Positions 1 to 9,000 of a stretch of 33,081 nucleotides of DNA are shown here, piece by piece. Under the pieces are notes generated by a model that had not been told where the DNA came from, did not search any database, and saw only the letters and a program-made list of their open reading frames with translations. Numbering within the stretch: position 1 is the stretch's first letter; each line of letters opens with the position of its first letter. The stretch is from Oceanospirillaceae bacterium. Lineage in GTDB: Bacteria; Pseudomonadota; Gammaproteobacteria; Pseudomonadales; Oceanobacteraceae. Location: positions 1 to 33,081 of the forward strand of contig PBNY01000045.1 in assembly GCA_002723385.1 (NCBI GenBank), written 5' to 3'. Both the position numbers and the translations under genes were made by a program.

Positions 1-110
1 AAGCTTTTGCCCAGGCCATTATCCCCGGTGATCAAATTCAGACGATCGCCAAAATCCAGCACCATACTGCTGGCTGGGCCGACGTGTTTCAGTCTGAGTT
101 CTTTAAACAT
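1..110 (-). CDS. AAA-family ATPase, N-terminal fragment cut by window edge
   Basis: Reading leftward from an ATG at 110, the frame is open to the window edge (36 codons). It starts MFKELRLKHVGPAS and contains GDNGLGKS, a Walker A loop at about residues 28-35 after a beta strand. This layout is typical of the ATP-binding head of RecF/SMC/OLD-like ATPases, where the P-loop lies within the first 40 residues. A GGAG at 117-120 lies 6 nt before the ATG and supports the start. Proteins with this head are common in phage-defence and DNA-repair systems, but the fragment is too short to choose. It lies outside the metal island, on the far side of a diverged copy of the island's end, so it may belong to a second integrated element. 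Confidence 0.6.
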   Translation of the reverse strand, partial: MFKELRLKHVGPASSMVLDFGDRLNLITGDNGLGKS

Positions 111-320
111 GGAATGCTCCACTCGACGTATTCAGTCGCTTGAATCCTACTATGGATCATCACCGAAAAATAATAGATGAAGCATTGGCTTTGACCAGAC
201 TTGCAGGCTAAGACTCAATACATGAGATGTACGCCATCCTGAATCCACCAGGATAAGCATGTATCCAGCTAAAGACGTCATATTTGATTCGTTGGCAAAG
301 CGAATAAAACGATAGAAACA

Positions 321-356
321 AAAAAGGCGCTGAATTTTTACATTCAGCGCCTTTTT
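321..356. terminator. Bidirectional intrinsic terminator, left copy
   Basis: AAAAAGGCGCTGAAT at 321-335 pairs perfectly with ATTCAGCGCCTTTTT at 342-356 around a 6-nt loop. The A and T tracts allow termination in both directions. The same hairpin lies directly after tRNA-Ser at 11031-11069, so this copy was probably the tRNA terminator before an integration event, or belongs to a related element end. Confidence 0.75.
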
Positions 357-367
357 CTAAATAAGTA

Positions 368-380
368 GCGGAGGGATAGG
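368..380. repeat. att core, left end of island
   Basis: GCGGAGGGATAGG is identical to the 3' end of tRNA-Ser at 11080-11092. To its left is TA where the intact tRNA copy has the TGG that encodes CCA, so this copy no longer forms a complete tRNA end. Identity stops at 381, which marks the left boundary of the inserted DNA. Confidence 0.75.
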
Positions 381-487
381 CCGCTAATCTAACCTCTCAG
401 AAAGTTCCAGATCATCTAACAGACCAATATAAATCAACAAGTTAGATTCATTACGGTATCATGAAGTCTCAGAAAATCTCAAAACTT

Positions 488-509
488 TGGGGGACTGTAT
501 GGGGGACTG
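488..509 (+). repeat. Two direct repeats TGGGGGACTG, candidate integrase arm sites
   Basis: TGGGGGACTG occurs at 488-497 and again at 500-509, a 12-bp period, about 50 bp before the integrase start. P4-type integrases carry an N-terminal arm-binding domain that recognises short direct repeats near the element ends. A related TGGGGGAGA can be read on the minus strand near 10812-10820 at the other end. The arm-site role is inference. Confidence 0.45.
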
Positions 510-556
510 ACTTCTCTTCTACAGTCAAAGGCAGATCCCAGAATCAAGGAGTTATC

Positions 557-1750
557 ATGGCCGCTATCCACAAACTTTCACCACGCAAAGTGGCGACCGC
601 CAAACCCGGAAAACATGAAGATGGTGGCGGCTTGCGGCTGGTGGTCAGTAATGCCGGAGCCAGGAAATGGGTTCTGAGGTTCAGTCTTAATGGAAAGCGT
701 CGGGAAATGGGCCTGGGCAGTTACCCGGATATCAGCCTGGCTGACGCTCGTGAGCTGGCCGCACAGTACCGAAAACAAGCCCAAAGCGGCGAAGACCCAA
801 TCAAAGCCAGAGCAACAGTTCCCGCAGCCAAGCCCAACTTCACTACGTGTGCTGCACGCTATATTCGCGCACATCGCCGTGGTTGGAAGAATGCCAAGCA
901 CCAGCGCCAGTGGGTCAGCACACTCAAGACCTATGCCCGACCGCACATTGGCAAGCAGGACATTGACGATATCTCAACGGAAGACATTCTCAATATTCTC
1001 AAGCCTATCTGGACGACCAAAACCGAAACCGCCAAACGTGTTCAGGGACGTATCGAGAACGTGCTCGACTTTGCGGCGGCCCACCAGTGGCGTGATACCA
1101 ACAACCCGGCTCGCTGGCGAGGTCATCTGGATAAACTGCTCCCCCGCCCCACTCGGGTTCAGAAAGTACGACATCACCCAGCCATGCCTTATGACGAAGT
1201 TGGTGCATTCATGGACGAGCTCAGAAGCAAAACCAGCGTTTCTGCTTACGCCCTGCGATTCCTGATTCTGACCGCTACTCGGTCAGGGGAAGTGCTGCAG
1301 GCTGAATGGCCAGAAATAGACCTGAATAATAAAATCTGGACGGTCCCGGAATCCCGTATGAAGGCAGGCCGTGAACATCGAGTGCCACTGACTGAAGAAT
1401 GTATGTTGATACTGGCTGCGGTTCCCCGAATCCAAAACAACCCGTATGTATTCCCTGGTGCCCGAAGCGAACGCCCACTCTCAGCCAATGCACTACTCCA
1501 AATCATGAGAAAAATGGGCTATGGCGTACAGGGTGAGCGTGGCGACTACGTCCCCCATGGCTTCCGATCCAGCTTCCGAGACTGGTCAGGAGAGGTCTCC
1601 AGTTACCCCAGGGATGTCGCAGAAATGGCATTGGCCCACACCATTCAAAACAAAGTAGAAGCCGCTTATAGGCGTGGGGATTTGTTTGAGAAACGCCGAA
1701 AGATGATGGATGACTGGGAAGCGTACCTGAAGCCAAATACCGCAGACTAA
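557..1750 (+). CDS. P4-type tyrosine recombinase (integrase)
   Basis: This 397-residue protein catalyses site-specific insertion and excision of the island at tRNA-Ser. The N-terminal 90 residues (KLSPRKVATAKPGKHEDGGG, then GKRREMGLGSYPDISLADAR) form the arm-binding domain typical of P4-like integrases (DUF4102). The C-terminal catalytic half shows R242 (TATRSGE), H334 and R337 (HGFR), H361 (LAHT) and the nucleophile Y371 (AAYRRGD), so the active site is complete. The start at 557 is chosen because AAGGAG lies 5 nt upstream; an in-frame ATG at 461 would add 32 residues of poor quality. The gene reads away from the nearby att core at 368-380, the usual arrangement. Confidence 0.95.
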   Translation: MAAIHKLSPRKVATAKPGKHEDGGGLRLVVSNAGARKWVLRFSLNGKRREMGLGSYPDISLADARELAAQYRKQAQSGEDPIKARATVPAAKPNFTTCAARYIRAHRRGWKNAKHQRQWVSTLKTYARPHIGKQDIDDISTEDILNILKPIWTTKTETAKRVQGRIENVLDFAAAHQWRDTNNPARWRGHLDKLLPRPTRVQKVRHHPAMPYDEVGAFMDELRSKTSVSAYALRFLILTATRSGEVLQAEWPEIDLNNKIWTVPESRMKAGREHRVPLTEECMLILAAVPRIQNNPYVFPGARSERPLSANALLQIMRKMGYGVQGERGDYVPHGFRSSFRDWSGEVSSYPRDVAEMALAHTIQNKVEAAYRRGDLFEKRRKMMDDWEAYLKPNTAD

Positions 1751-1973
1751 CCACGGGTGGCTCAAGCCCCTTACTAAGACCCAGATACTATTGCCCAATA
1801 ATGTACCAGGTGGTTTTTATGCTGGATCCAATTCCCCAAAGTTGCTCTCCTACCCTGTTGCAGTATCGAAGGTAGCGAGCTCACCAACAGAGACTGAGAA
1901 AATCATTATTGAATAACAAAGTAGTCGACTGTCGATGCCGAAAAGCACTGCAACCACCTTCAATGCAAAACCA

Positions 1974-1996
1974 AAAACCGATTGATGATCGGTTTT
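1974..1996. promoter_or_regulatory. Perfect 9-bp inverted repeat before blaI-like gene, candidate operator
   Basis: AAAACCGAT at 1974-1982 and ATCGGTTTT at 1988-1996 are perfect complements around TGATG. The centre lies 44 bp before the GTG start of the repressor gene. A possible -35 (TTGATG, 1982-1987) lies inside it, so binding here could block transcription. The core AAAAACCGATT-N4-ATCGG occurs again at the start of the czcC-like gene (3480-3499). It does not resemble the TACA/TGTA operators of BlaI, MecI or CopY. A T-rich stretch after it means a terminator-like role cannot be excluded. Confidence 0.5.
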
Positions 1997-2028
1997 ATTT
2001 CTGACACTATGTGGCGAAATAGTAACAG

Positions 2029-2427
2029 GTGAAAAGCATCGTGATTCTTGGGGAACTTGAAAAACAGGTATTAAACTACCTCTGGGACAACGACGAAGCC
2101 AACGCCAAGCAGGTTCATACGGCATTCAACGCTGAGCGACCAGGCTCGCTGAATACGATTCAAAGTACATTAGAGCGCTTGTACAAGAAAAAGCTGTTAA
2201 GTCGTCGAAAATCTAGCCACGCCTATATTTACCGCCCCAGAGTTAAGCGCGAAGCCTTGATGGCTCGCCTGATTCGTGATGTTACCCAAGAATTCAAACA
2301 GCAGAATCAGAACACTACCATGGCTGCTTTTGCATCTCTAACTTCCGACCTGAGTGATGACGAACTGGATCAATTAGAAGCCCTGATCGAAGCTCGCCGT
2401 CAATCCGAAAGTGGCGACCAATCATGA
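2029..2427 (+). CDS. BlaI/MecI/CopY-family transcriptional repressor
   Basis: The 132-residue product has the size and layout of BlaI/MecI repressors: an N-terminal winged helix (ILGELEKQVLNYLWDND, then TIQSTLERLYKKKLLSRRK) and a C-terminal helical dimer part that ends in SDDELDQLEALIEARR. Family members bind operators as dimers and are switched off by proteolysis. The start is GTG with a weak AACAGG very close to it; no better start exists. The stop overlaps the next gene by 4 nt (ATGA), so repressor and M56 protease are translationally coupled as in bla/mec systems. It probably represses itself and the efflux genes downstream. Confidence 0.88.
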   Translation: MKSIVILGELEKQVLNYLWDNDEANAKQVHTAFNAERPGSLNTIQSTLERLYKKKLLSRRKSSHAYIYRPRVKREALMARLIRDVTQEFKQQNQNTTMAAFASLTSDLSDDELDQLEALIEARRQSESGDQS

Positions 2428-3395
2428 TTTTTGGTAACTGGGCGGTTTGTCTAAACCTGCTGAGTATGGCATCACTGCTGGCATTAGCTTTGGGCATAGT
2501 GCAACTCGCTCTGGTTTATCCGGTACGCCAGCTTTGTGGCCACCTGGCTCCAGAAGAGCAAAAATATCTACTGCTTGGTTGGGCCTCATTGCCCTGGTTA
2601 TCCCCTATAATGGCGTTGCTCCTGAGCACCGTCTCAACACTGGAAGCCGATGGCACCCTAGCCAACTCAGCAATGCGGTTTCACTGGCACCATGCAGACT
2701 GGTTCCTGTTCGATAGCTGGCACATGCTGCCACTAATAATTGGGGCGCTGTGGTTAGCTACCGGTATAACCCGCACCGGCATTCGCACGCTACATCAACG
2801 AAAGCAGTATCAACAGTTGAAGCTCTTGTCTTCACCCGATGTGACCAAGCAAGGGCTTAACTGGCTACCGACTGAGCAGTCGTTTGCCTGCACAGCCGGG
2901 TTGATAAACCCCCAGGTTTTCGTCGCGCGCGGTCTGGCCAAGCAACTGTCGCCAGAACAATTGGGCATCGTACTCGTCCATGAACAAGTCCATATTCGAC
3001 ATCTCGATAACCAAAGTCTCAGCTTGATGAATCTGGCTTGCAGCCTTTATCCCGCCAAGATTGCCCAACCTATGATGAACTGCTTTGCACTGGCTACCGA
3101 ACAGTTGGCTGATGCGGCAGCGGCTCGGTCTGTTTCAGCTACCGAGGTCGCTATGACTTTGGTAAAGGTCACCCGCCTCAACCGTAGTTCTGCTCCAGAG
3201 GATTGTCCTGCATTCCTGACCGAAATCGAACCGCATTCATTACAAATACGCGTGAATCAATTACTGAACCCTGTATCGGCGTCCAATTGGCTCAACGCCG
3301 GGCTGCTAACCAGCTTACTGCTCATAATACTAGGGGCAGTATCTTCCGTAGATTCCCTACATCACGGGGTTGAGTGGATGTTGGGGCACGGCTAA
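2424..3395 (+). CDS. M56-family membrane metalloprotease (BlaR1-like, no sensor domain)
   Basis: The 323-residue protein has hydrophobic segments near residues 5-30, 45-70 and 90-115 and a last one near 290-310. H186-E187-Q-V-H190 (VLVHEQVHIRHLDNQ) is the HExxH zinc site of M56 proteases. In BlaR1/MecR1 such a protease, triggered by a C-terminal penicillin-binding domain, leads to cleavage of BlaI/MecI. Here the chain ends soon after the last membrane segment, so no beta-lactam sensor is present. It overlaps the repressor gene by 4 nt and precedes the efflux operon. The inference is that it relays a signal, probably metal related, by inactivating the repressor. Confidence 0.85.
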   Translation: MIFGNWAVCLNLLSMASLLALALGIVQLALVYPVRQLCGHLAPEEQKYLLLGWASLPWLSPIMALLLSTVSTLEADGTLANSAMRFHWHHADWFLFDSWHMLPLIIGALWLATGITRTGIRTLHQRKQYQQLKLLSSPDVTKQGLNWLPTEQSFACTAGLINPQVFVARGLAKQLSPEQLGIVLVHEQVHIRHLDNQSLSLMNLACSLYPAKIAQPMMNCFALATEQLADAAAARSVSATEVAMTLVKVTRLNRSSAPEDCPAFLTEIEPHSLQIRVNQLLNPVSASNWLNAGLLTSLLLIILGAVSSVDSLHHGVEWMLGHG

Positions 3396-3445
3396 TGGTT
3401 CCAATGTTCGTTTTCCTCCTCTTTTTCTATTAACAGGTAATGGAT

Positions 3446-4732
3446 ATGCAACTTCGGCTCCCGACATTTGCCACAAATAAAAAACCGATTAGCAATCGGC
3501 CTTTGGGTCTATGTCTGTTAGGACTTTTGCCACTGATGACACTTGAAACAACGCTGGCCGAAACAACAGACGTCAGCCTACCTGAAGCCATCGAACTTAC
3601 CTTAGAGCAGCATCCTCAGCTCGCGGTTTGGTCAGCACGCCAAGCTGAGCTGCAAGCCCAGGCATCTCTTGCCGCCAGCAAGGAACGCGTAGTGCTGGAT
3701 CTATCAGTGGAAGATGCTCTGGGCACGGGTGATTACTCCGGTATCAGCTCAGCCCAAACCACATTGGCTGCGCGCTGGTTGCTGGAAAATGAACAGCGTC
3801 AGGCCCGTGTTCAGCGAGCTCAGATTCAGCGTGATCAAGCAGATCTGAAACAGCAGCTGGAAACGCTGGAGTTGTCCGCCGCTACTGCTCGTTACTTCGT
3901 ACAACTGCTGGCCACCGATGCCCAACTGGCGTTAGCCAAAGAAGCCGAGTCTGAAATTCAGGATCTGATGAGCATTGTGCAGCGCCGGGTGGATTCTGGT
4001 CGTGCGCCGGATATCGAGTTGCATCAAGTCAAAACCCGTCTGGCCGAGCGGGCGTTAGTGAGCGAGGAGTTCGAGCATCAGCGCGTTGCCGCTTCTTATC
4101 AGCTATCGAGCCAGTGGGCGGCCAGTTCTGCGGATCTGCGCGCCAGTGCCGACTTATACAAGCTGCCGGCCTTGCCCACCGAAGCCGACGTGCTTGCCCG
4201 ACTCGATGACGCACCGCTACTACAGCAGTACACCGTTCGCCACCGTTTGCTGGCCGCCGATAGCCAGCTGGCCAAAGCTGAAGCTCAACCACAGTGGACA
4301 GTCGGTGCCGGGGTGCGGCGCTTTGAAGCCAATGGTGATTTTGCCCTGTTGGCCCAGGCCAGTATTCCTTTCGGTCTGGATCAAAAGCGCGTGGCTTACC
4401 AGCGGGTGGTGAAGGCCCAGCAGCAGACGGAAGCGCAAGCGGCAGTGGTTGATCGAAACCGGTTGGCGGCCCATGTGCGGGTGTTGTTGCTGGAGCTGCA
4501 ACACAGCCAGCACCTGATTCACTCCCTTAATAACAACATCCTGCCTGAGCTGGATCAGGCCCGACAGCAGGCGCTGAACGCCTGGCAGCGTGGTCAGCTC
4601 GATTACCAGCAGTGGGATGGCATCCGTCAGCAACGGCTGGAAGCCCGTGAACGTCTGCTTAACGAATATCTCGCCATGCAGTTGCAGTGGATCGAACTGC
4701 AACGTCTGACTGGCTCATCTTTTTCTTTGTGA
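3446..4732 (+). CDS. czcC: CzcC-like outer-membrane efflux protein (TolC family)
   Basis: The 428-residue product is the outer-membrane channel of the tripartite efflux pump. A signal peptide is visible (LGLCLLGLLPLMTLETTLAE, cleavage near residue 39), then long heptad-rich helices with many Q, L and A residues (LPEAIELTLEQHPQLAVW and a second copy in the C-terminal half), typical of TolC-fold proteins. The ATG at 3446 is preferred over 3440 because AACAGG (3432-3437) is 8 nt from the first and only 2 nt from the second. It is followed after 10 nt by the czcB-like gene. An inverted repeat that matches the one before the repressor gene lies within its first codons. Confidence 0.85.
   Translation: MQLRLPTFATNKKPISNRPLGLCLLGLLPLMTLETTLAETTDVSLPEAIELTLEQHPQLAVWSARQAELQAQASLAASKERVVLDLSVEDALGTGDYSGISSAQTTLAARWLLENEQRQARVQRAQIQRDQADLKQQLETLELSAATARYFVQLLATDAQLALAKEAESEIQDLMSIVQRRVDSGRAPDIELHQVKTRLAERALVSEEFEHQRVAASYQLSSQWAASSADLRASADLYKLPALPTEADVLARLDDAPLLQQYTVRHRLLAADSQLAKAEAQPQWTVGAGVRRFEANGDFALLAQASIPFGLDQKRVAYQRVVKAQQQTEAQAAVVDRNRLAAHVRVLLLELQHSQHLIHSLNNNILPELDQARQQALNAWQRGQLDYQQWDGIRQQRLEARERLLNEYLAMQLQWIELQRLTGSSFSL
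3480..3499. promoter_or_regulatory. Second copy of CCGAT-N5-ATCGG repeat, at czcC start
   Basis: AAAAACCGATT-AGCA-ATCGG at 3480-3499 matches 16 of 20 positions of the element at 1973-1992, including both 5-bp arms and the 5-nt spacing. It lies inside the czcC-like reading frame, about 35 bp after its start. It may be a second repressor site, but its intragenic location is unusual and the match could be chance. Confidence 0.35.
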
Positions 4733-4742
4733 GGTTGTTCTG

Positions 4743-6017
4743 ATGAAATTTTCCCAAAGCTTTACAGCCGCCCTGCTTTTGGCACCCCTGCTGCTGGGTG
4801 GTTTAACCAGCAGTTTGCTGGCCACTCAGGTACAGGCTGCCGGTGCCTCTGGTGGTGGTCAAAGCGGTCATGGCGAACAGGCCGAGCCGGAACCAGAAAA
4901 AGGCCCGCATCGTGGCCGCTTGCTGCGTGATGGTGACTTCACCGTGGAACTGGCGATTTTTGAAACCGGTGTGCCGCCGGAATTCCGGGTTTGGGCCGAC
5001 AAGGCTGGTCAGGCCATTGCGCCCCAGAATCTGGAACTGGAAGTGCGCCTGATTCGTCTCGGTAATCAGGTCGATCAGATTGGCTTCCGGGTCGAGGGCG
5101 ATTATTTACGCGGCGATATGGAAATCTACGAACCGCATTCCTTTGTGGTGGAAATCGACGCAAAACATAACGGTACCTTGCATCAGTGGCGCTACGACAA
5201 CTTTGAAGGTCGTACCCAAATCGCCAACCCGGTGGCCGCAGCAATGGAGATTGAAACCGAGATCGCCGGGCCACAGACCTTGCACATTCAGCTGCCAGCC
5301 TGGGGAGAACTGGTGTGGCCGAACGGTGCTGAACGCAAAATTCAGGCGCGCTTCGATGGTGAAATCCGCACGCTGCATGTGACTGAAGGCGAACGAGTGA
5401 AAGCCGGTGATCTGCTGTTCACGGTAGAAAGCAACAAGAGTTTGAAAAGCTATTCCATTACAGCCCCCATCAGTGGTGTGGTGACTGCACTGCAAGCCGG
5501 TAGAGGTGAGCAAACCGCCGGTCGCACTCTGCTGACCTTGCTGGATACTCGTAAGGTTCAAGCCAATCTGGCGATCTTCCCACAAGATCAGGCGCGGGTT
5601 AAAACCGGGATGCCGGTGTCGATTCAGATACCGGGGTTGGCAGAACCTGTGATGGCTAAGCTGGGGCAACCGTATCCCACTCTGCAAACGGATCAATCCC
5701 GCCTCTGGCGAGTCACGCTGCCAAATCCATACGGCTCTCTGGCCGCCGGTCAGAAAATCAGCGCCGAAATCGAAGTCGCGGCTGTACCGGTTGAACTGGC
5801 GGTGAAGCGTTCGGGTCTGCAAGCGTTCCGGGATTTCACCGTGGTCTACGCCAAGGTCGGTGAAGAATACGAAGTACGCATGCTGGAGTTGGGTCAGGCT
5901 GCGGGCGAATGGATTCAAGTGCTCGGTGGCTTGAAGCCAGGCACCGAATACGTCACCGAAAACAGTTTCATCATCAAGGCCGACATCGAAAAGTCCGGCG
6001 CTTCCCACGACCACTGA
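4743..6017 (+). CDS. czcB: CzcB-like periplasmic adaptor of RND efflux pump
   Basis: This 424-residue membrane-fusion protein links the inner-membrane pump to the outer-membrane channel. It has an N-terminal signal (LLLAPLLLGGLTSSLLATQVQA), a Gly/His-containing linker, then GPHRGRLLRDGDFTVELAIFE near residues 54-75, a segment typical of CzcB-type adaptors. Later parts show a biotinyl-lipoyl-like hairpin (VTEGERVKAGDLLFTVES and TAPISGVVTALQAGRGEQT) and beta-barrel regions. The tail ends GASHDH and could bind metal. It lies 10 nt after czcC and 10 nt before czcA, so the three are one operon. Confidence 0.9.
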   Translation: MKFSQSFTAALLLAPLLLGGLTSSLLATQVQAAGASGGGQSGHGEQAEPEPEKGPHRGRLLRDGDFTVELAIFETGVPPEFRVWADKAGQAIAPQNLELEVRLIRLGNQVDQIGFRVEGDYLRGDMEIYEPHSFVVEIDAKHNGTLHQWRYDNFEGRTQIANPVAAAMEIETEIAGPQTLHIQLPAWGELVWPNGAERKIQARFDGEIRTLHVTEGERVKAGDLLFTVESNKSLKSYSITAPISGVVTALQAGRGEQTAGRTLLTLLDTRKVQANLAIFPQDQARVKTGMPVSIQIPGLAEPVMAKLGQPYPTLQTDQSRLWRVTLPNPYGSLAAGQKISAEIEVAAVPVELAVKRSGLQAFRDFTVVYAKVGEEYEVRMLELGQAAGEWIQVLGGLKPGTEYVTENSFIIKADIEKSGASHDH

Positions 6018-6027
6018 GGACACCTGA

Positions 6028-9000
6028 ATGCTGGATTACATCATCAGGCTGGCGATTCAACGTCGCTGGCTGATCATGGCGCTCGTGTTGCTGGTTGCCG
6101 GGCTGGGTGCCTGGAATTTCAACCGTCTGGCCATCGACGCCGTGCCCGACATCACCAATGTACAGGTGATGATCAACACCGAAGCCAATGGCTACACGCC
6201 GCTGGAAGTGGAGCAGCGCATCACCTATCCGCTGGAAACCACACTGGCTGGATTGCCGGGTCTGGATTACACCCGCTCGGTGTCGCGCTATGGCCTGTCC
6301 CAAGTGATCGCAATTTTTAACGACAACACCGATATTTATTTTGCCCGCCAGCTGATCAGCGAACGTTTGGCGGCGGCACGCTCCAGCTTGCCGCAAGGGC
6401 TGGAACCAGAGCTGGGGCCGATTTCTACCGGTCTTGGTGAGATCTTTATGTTCACGGTGGATTCCGAACCCGATGCACTCAATGCTGACGGCTCGCCAAT
6501 AACGCCGATGGATTTGCGCTCGGTGCATGACTGGATCATTCGCCCGCAACTGATGCAGGTGACCGGCGTGGTGGAAGTGAACCCGATTGGCGGCTACGAG
6601 CGAGAAGTGGTGGTGGAATTTCTGCCGCAAAAACTGCTGGCCTTTGGCCTCACGGCTGCCGATGTCGTAGAAGCAATTCAGCACAACAACGATAACCGTG
6701 GCGCGGGCTTTATTGAGCGCAACGGTGCCCAATGGCTGATGCGGATTCCCGGTCAGGTGCAGCAGGTGGAAGAAGTCGGTGCCATCGCCATTCAGTCGGA
6801 TGCCAGCCCTTACTTGACCGTCGCCGATGTGGCGAATGTGCATATCGGTCATGGTTTGCGTACCGGCGCAGCCACCCAGAATGGCCGCGAGGTGGTAATG
6901 AGCACGGTGTTTATGCTGATCGGCGAAAACAGCCGTACCGTGGCCAAGGCTGTGGGTGAGCGTCTGGCGGAGATTCAGAAGTCCCTGCCGGATGGCATTC
7001 GCGCCGAAGCCGTGTATGACCGTACTCGTCTGGTGGACAAAACCCTCGATACAGTGAAAACCAACCTGATCGAAGGCGCGGTGCTGGTGATCGTGATTCT
7101 GTTCCTGCTGCTGGGCAACATCCGTGCGGCCTTGTTGACGGCGTTGGTAATCCCCTTCGCCATGCTGATGACCTTCACCGGCATGGTGCAAACCCGCACC
7201 AGTGCCAACCTGATGAGCCTCGGTGCGCTGGACTTTGGCCTGTTGGTGGATGGGGCCATCATCATTGTTGAAAACTGTTTGCGTCGTCTGAGTCATGCAA
7301 GCAGCCACGGAGCCGGAAAATTGGCGTTGCATGAACGTCTCAAACTGGTGTTCGATGCCACTCGCGAGGTGATTCGACCGGCACTGTTTGGCGTGTTCAT
7401 CATCACCGCCGTATACCTGCCGATTTTTGCCCTCGAAGGTGTGGAAGGCAAAATGTTCCACCCTATGGCCACCACCGTGGTGATTGCTCTGCTGAGCGCC
7501 ATGTTGCTGTCCATTACCTTTGTGCCAGCGGCGATCGCATTGCTGTTCCGTGGCCCGGTGCAAGAAAAAGCCAACCCGGTACTGGTTGGGCTGAACAGGG
7601 TCTATCAACCGCTGCTGTCTGCTGTGCTGCGCTTCCGCTTGCCGGTGGTGGCCCTAGCTTTGGTGCTGGTGGTGCTGAGTGTGATGCAGGCGTTGCGACT
7701 GGGTAGTGAATTCGCTCCCAACCTCGATGAGGGCGATATTGCCATGCACGCGCTGCGGATTCCGGGCACCTCCCTGAGTCAGGCCGTGGCCTTGCAGGAA
7801 ACCCTGGAAACCCAAATCAAGCAGCAACCGGAAGTCGAACGAGTGTTCGCAAAAATCGGTACCGCCGATGTGGCCACCGACGCGGTGCCACCGAGCGTGG
7901 CGGACAACTTCATTATTCTTAAACCCCGTGAGCAATGGCCTGATCCATCCAAGCCCAAGGCACAGGTCGTGGCCGAGCTGGAGGCTCTGGTAAAACAGGT
8001 GCCGGGCAACCGTTACGAATTCCTGCAACCGATTCAGATGCGCTTTAACGAGCTGCTGGCGGGTGTGCGGGCCGAGCTGGCCATCAAGGTGTTTGGCGAT
8101 GATCTCGAACAGCTCGCTGCCTTGGGCGAAGCGATTGATAACGCCGTATATGGTGTTGACGGTGCGGTCGACATACAGATGGAACAGGTCACAGGTTTGC
8201 CGCTACTCGAATTTGTTACCGATGACGCAGCACTAAAGCGCTACCGCATCAGCCGTTATGAGCTTCAGCAGCAGGTTTCCACCGCATTGGGTGGTCAGGT
8301 GGCGGGCACCCTGTTTGAAGGCGACCGTCGTTCCGACATTGTGGTACGCCTACCAGAAGCTTTGCGTACCAACCTCGACCGCCTGCAATACCTGCCCATT
8401 GCATTGCCGAATGGCGATAGCGTGCCACTGAAAGAGCTGGCTGCCCTGAGCGAAAGCCTGGGCGTCAATCAGGTCAACCGTGAGAACGGCAAGCGTCGGG
8501 TCGTCGTCACCGCCAACGTGCGCGGTCGAGACCTGGGCAGCTTCGTCGCCGACATCAAGGCGGTGGTTGACGAACAGGTTGAACTGCCGCCGGGCTATTG
8601 GGTGGAATACGGCGGTACTTACCAGAAACTGCAATCGGCTTCCGAGCGCCTGATGGTGGTGGTGCCCGTGACTCTGGTGATGATTATTGGCCTGCTGGTG
8701 CTGGCGCTGAATTCCTTCCGCGATGCCATGGTGATTTTCACCGGCGTTCCGCTGGCTCTGACCGGTGGCGTGCTGGCGCTGTTGCTGCGGGATATTCCCT
8801 TCTCGATCTCGGCGGCAGTGGGCTTTATCGCACTATCGGGTATCGCCATTTTGAATGGCCTGGTGATGGTGTCCTTTATTCGAGATCTGCGTCATCAGGG
8901 CATGACGTTGGATCTGGCCATTATCGAAGGGGCCATGACCCGGCTGCGCCCAGTGATTACCACGGCGCTGGTGGCCTCGCTGGGCTTTGTGCCGATGGCG

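Larger units (their letters stand above)
196..380. repeat. Diverged direct repeat, left copy (matches 10889-11092)
   Basis: This stretch aligns with the right end of the island from a shared CAGACTTGC through a shared TATTTGATTCGTT to the terminator hairpin and the 13-bp att core. Between these anchors the two copies differ at many positions and by small indels. Homology well beyond the att core indicates either that the element carries a copy of the tRNA downstream flank or that this is the end of a related second element. Confidence 0.7.
111..556. other. AT-rich non-coding region containing island left junction
   Basis: No convincing gene is visible. The stretch holds the divergent AAA-ATPase start, a diverged copy of the island's right end (196-380), a terminator hairpin (321-356), the att core (368-380) and the leader of the integrase gene with two direct repeats (488-509). 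A longer in-frame start for the integrase at 461 would pass through this region, but it lacks a good ribosome binding site. Confidence 0.6.

Noticed and set aside
461-556. Longer integrase start at 461
   Set aside because: It passes through the TGGGGGACTG repeats and lacks a ribosome site, while 557 has AAGGAG and begins at the normal family N-terminus.
2003-2013. ACACTATGT as a classical BlaI operator
   Set aside because: The spacing differs from TACA-N2-TGTA and the outer bases do not match; it is too short to claim.
5974-7608. 544-residue open frame on the minus strand within czcA
   Set aside because: It is rich in His and Gln, the usual shadow of a GC-rich gene on the opposite strand, and lies fully over czcB and czcA.
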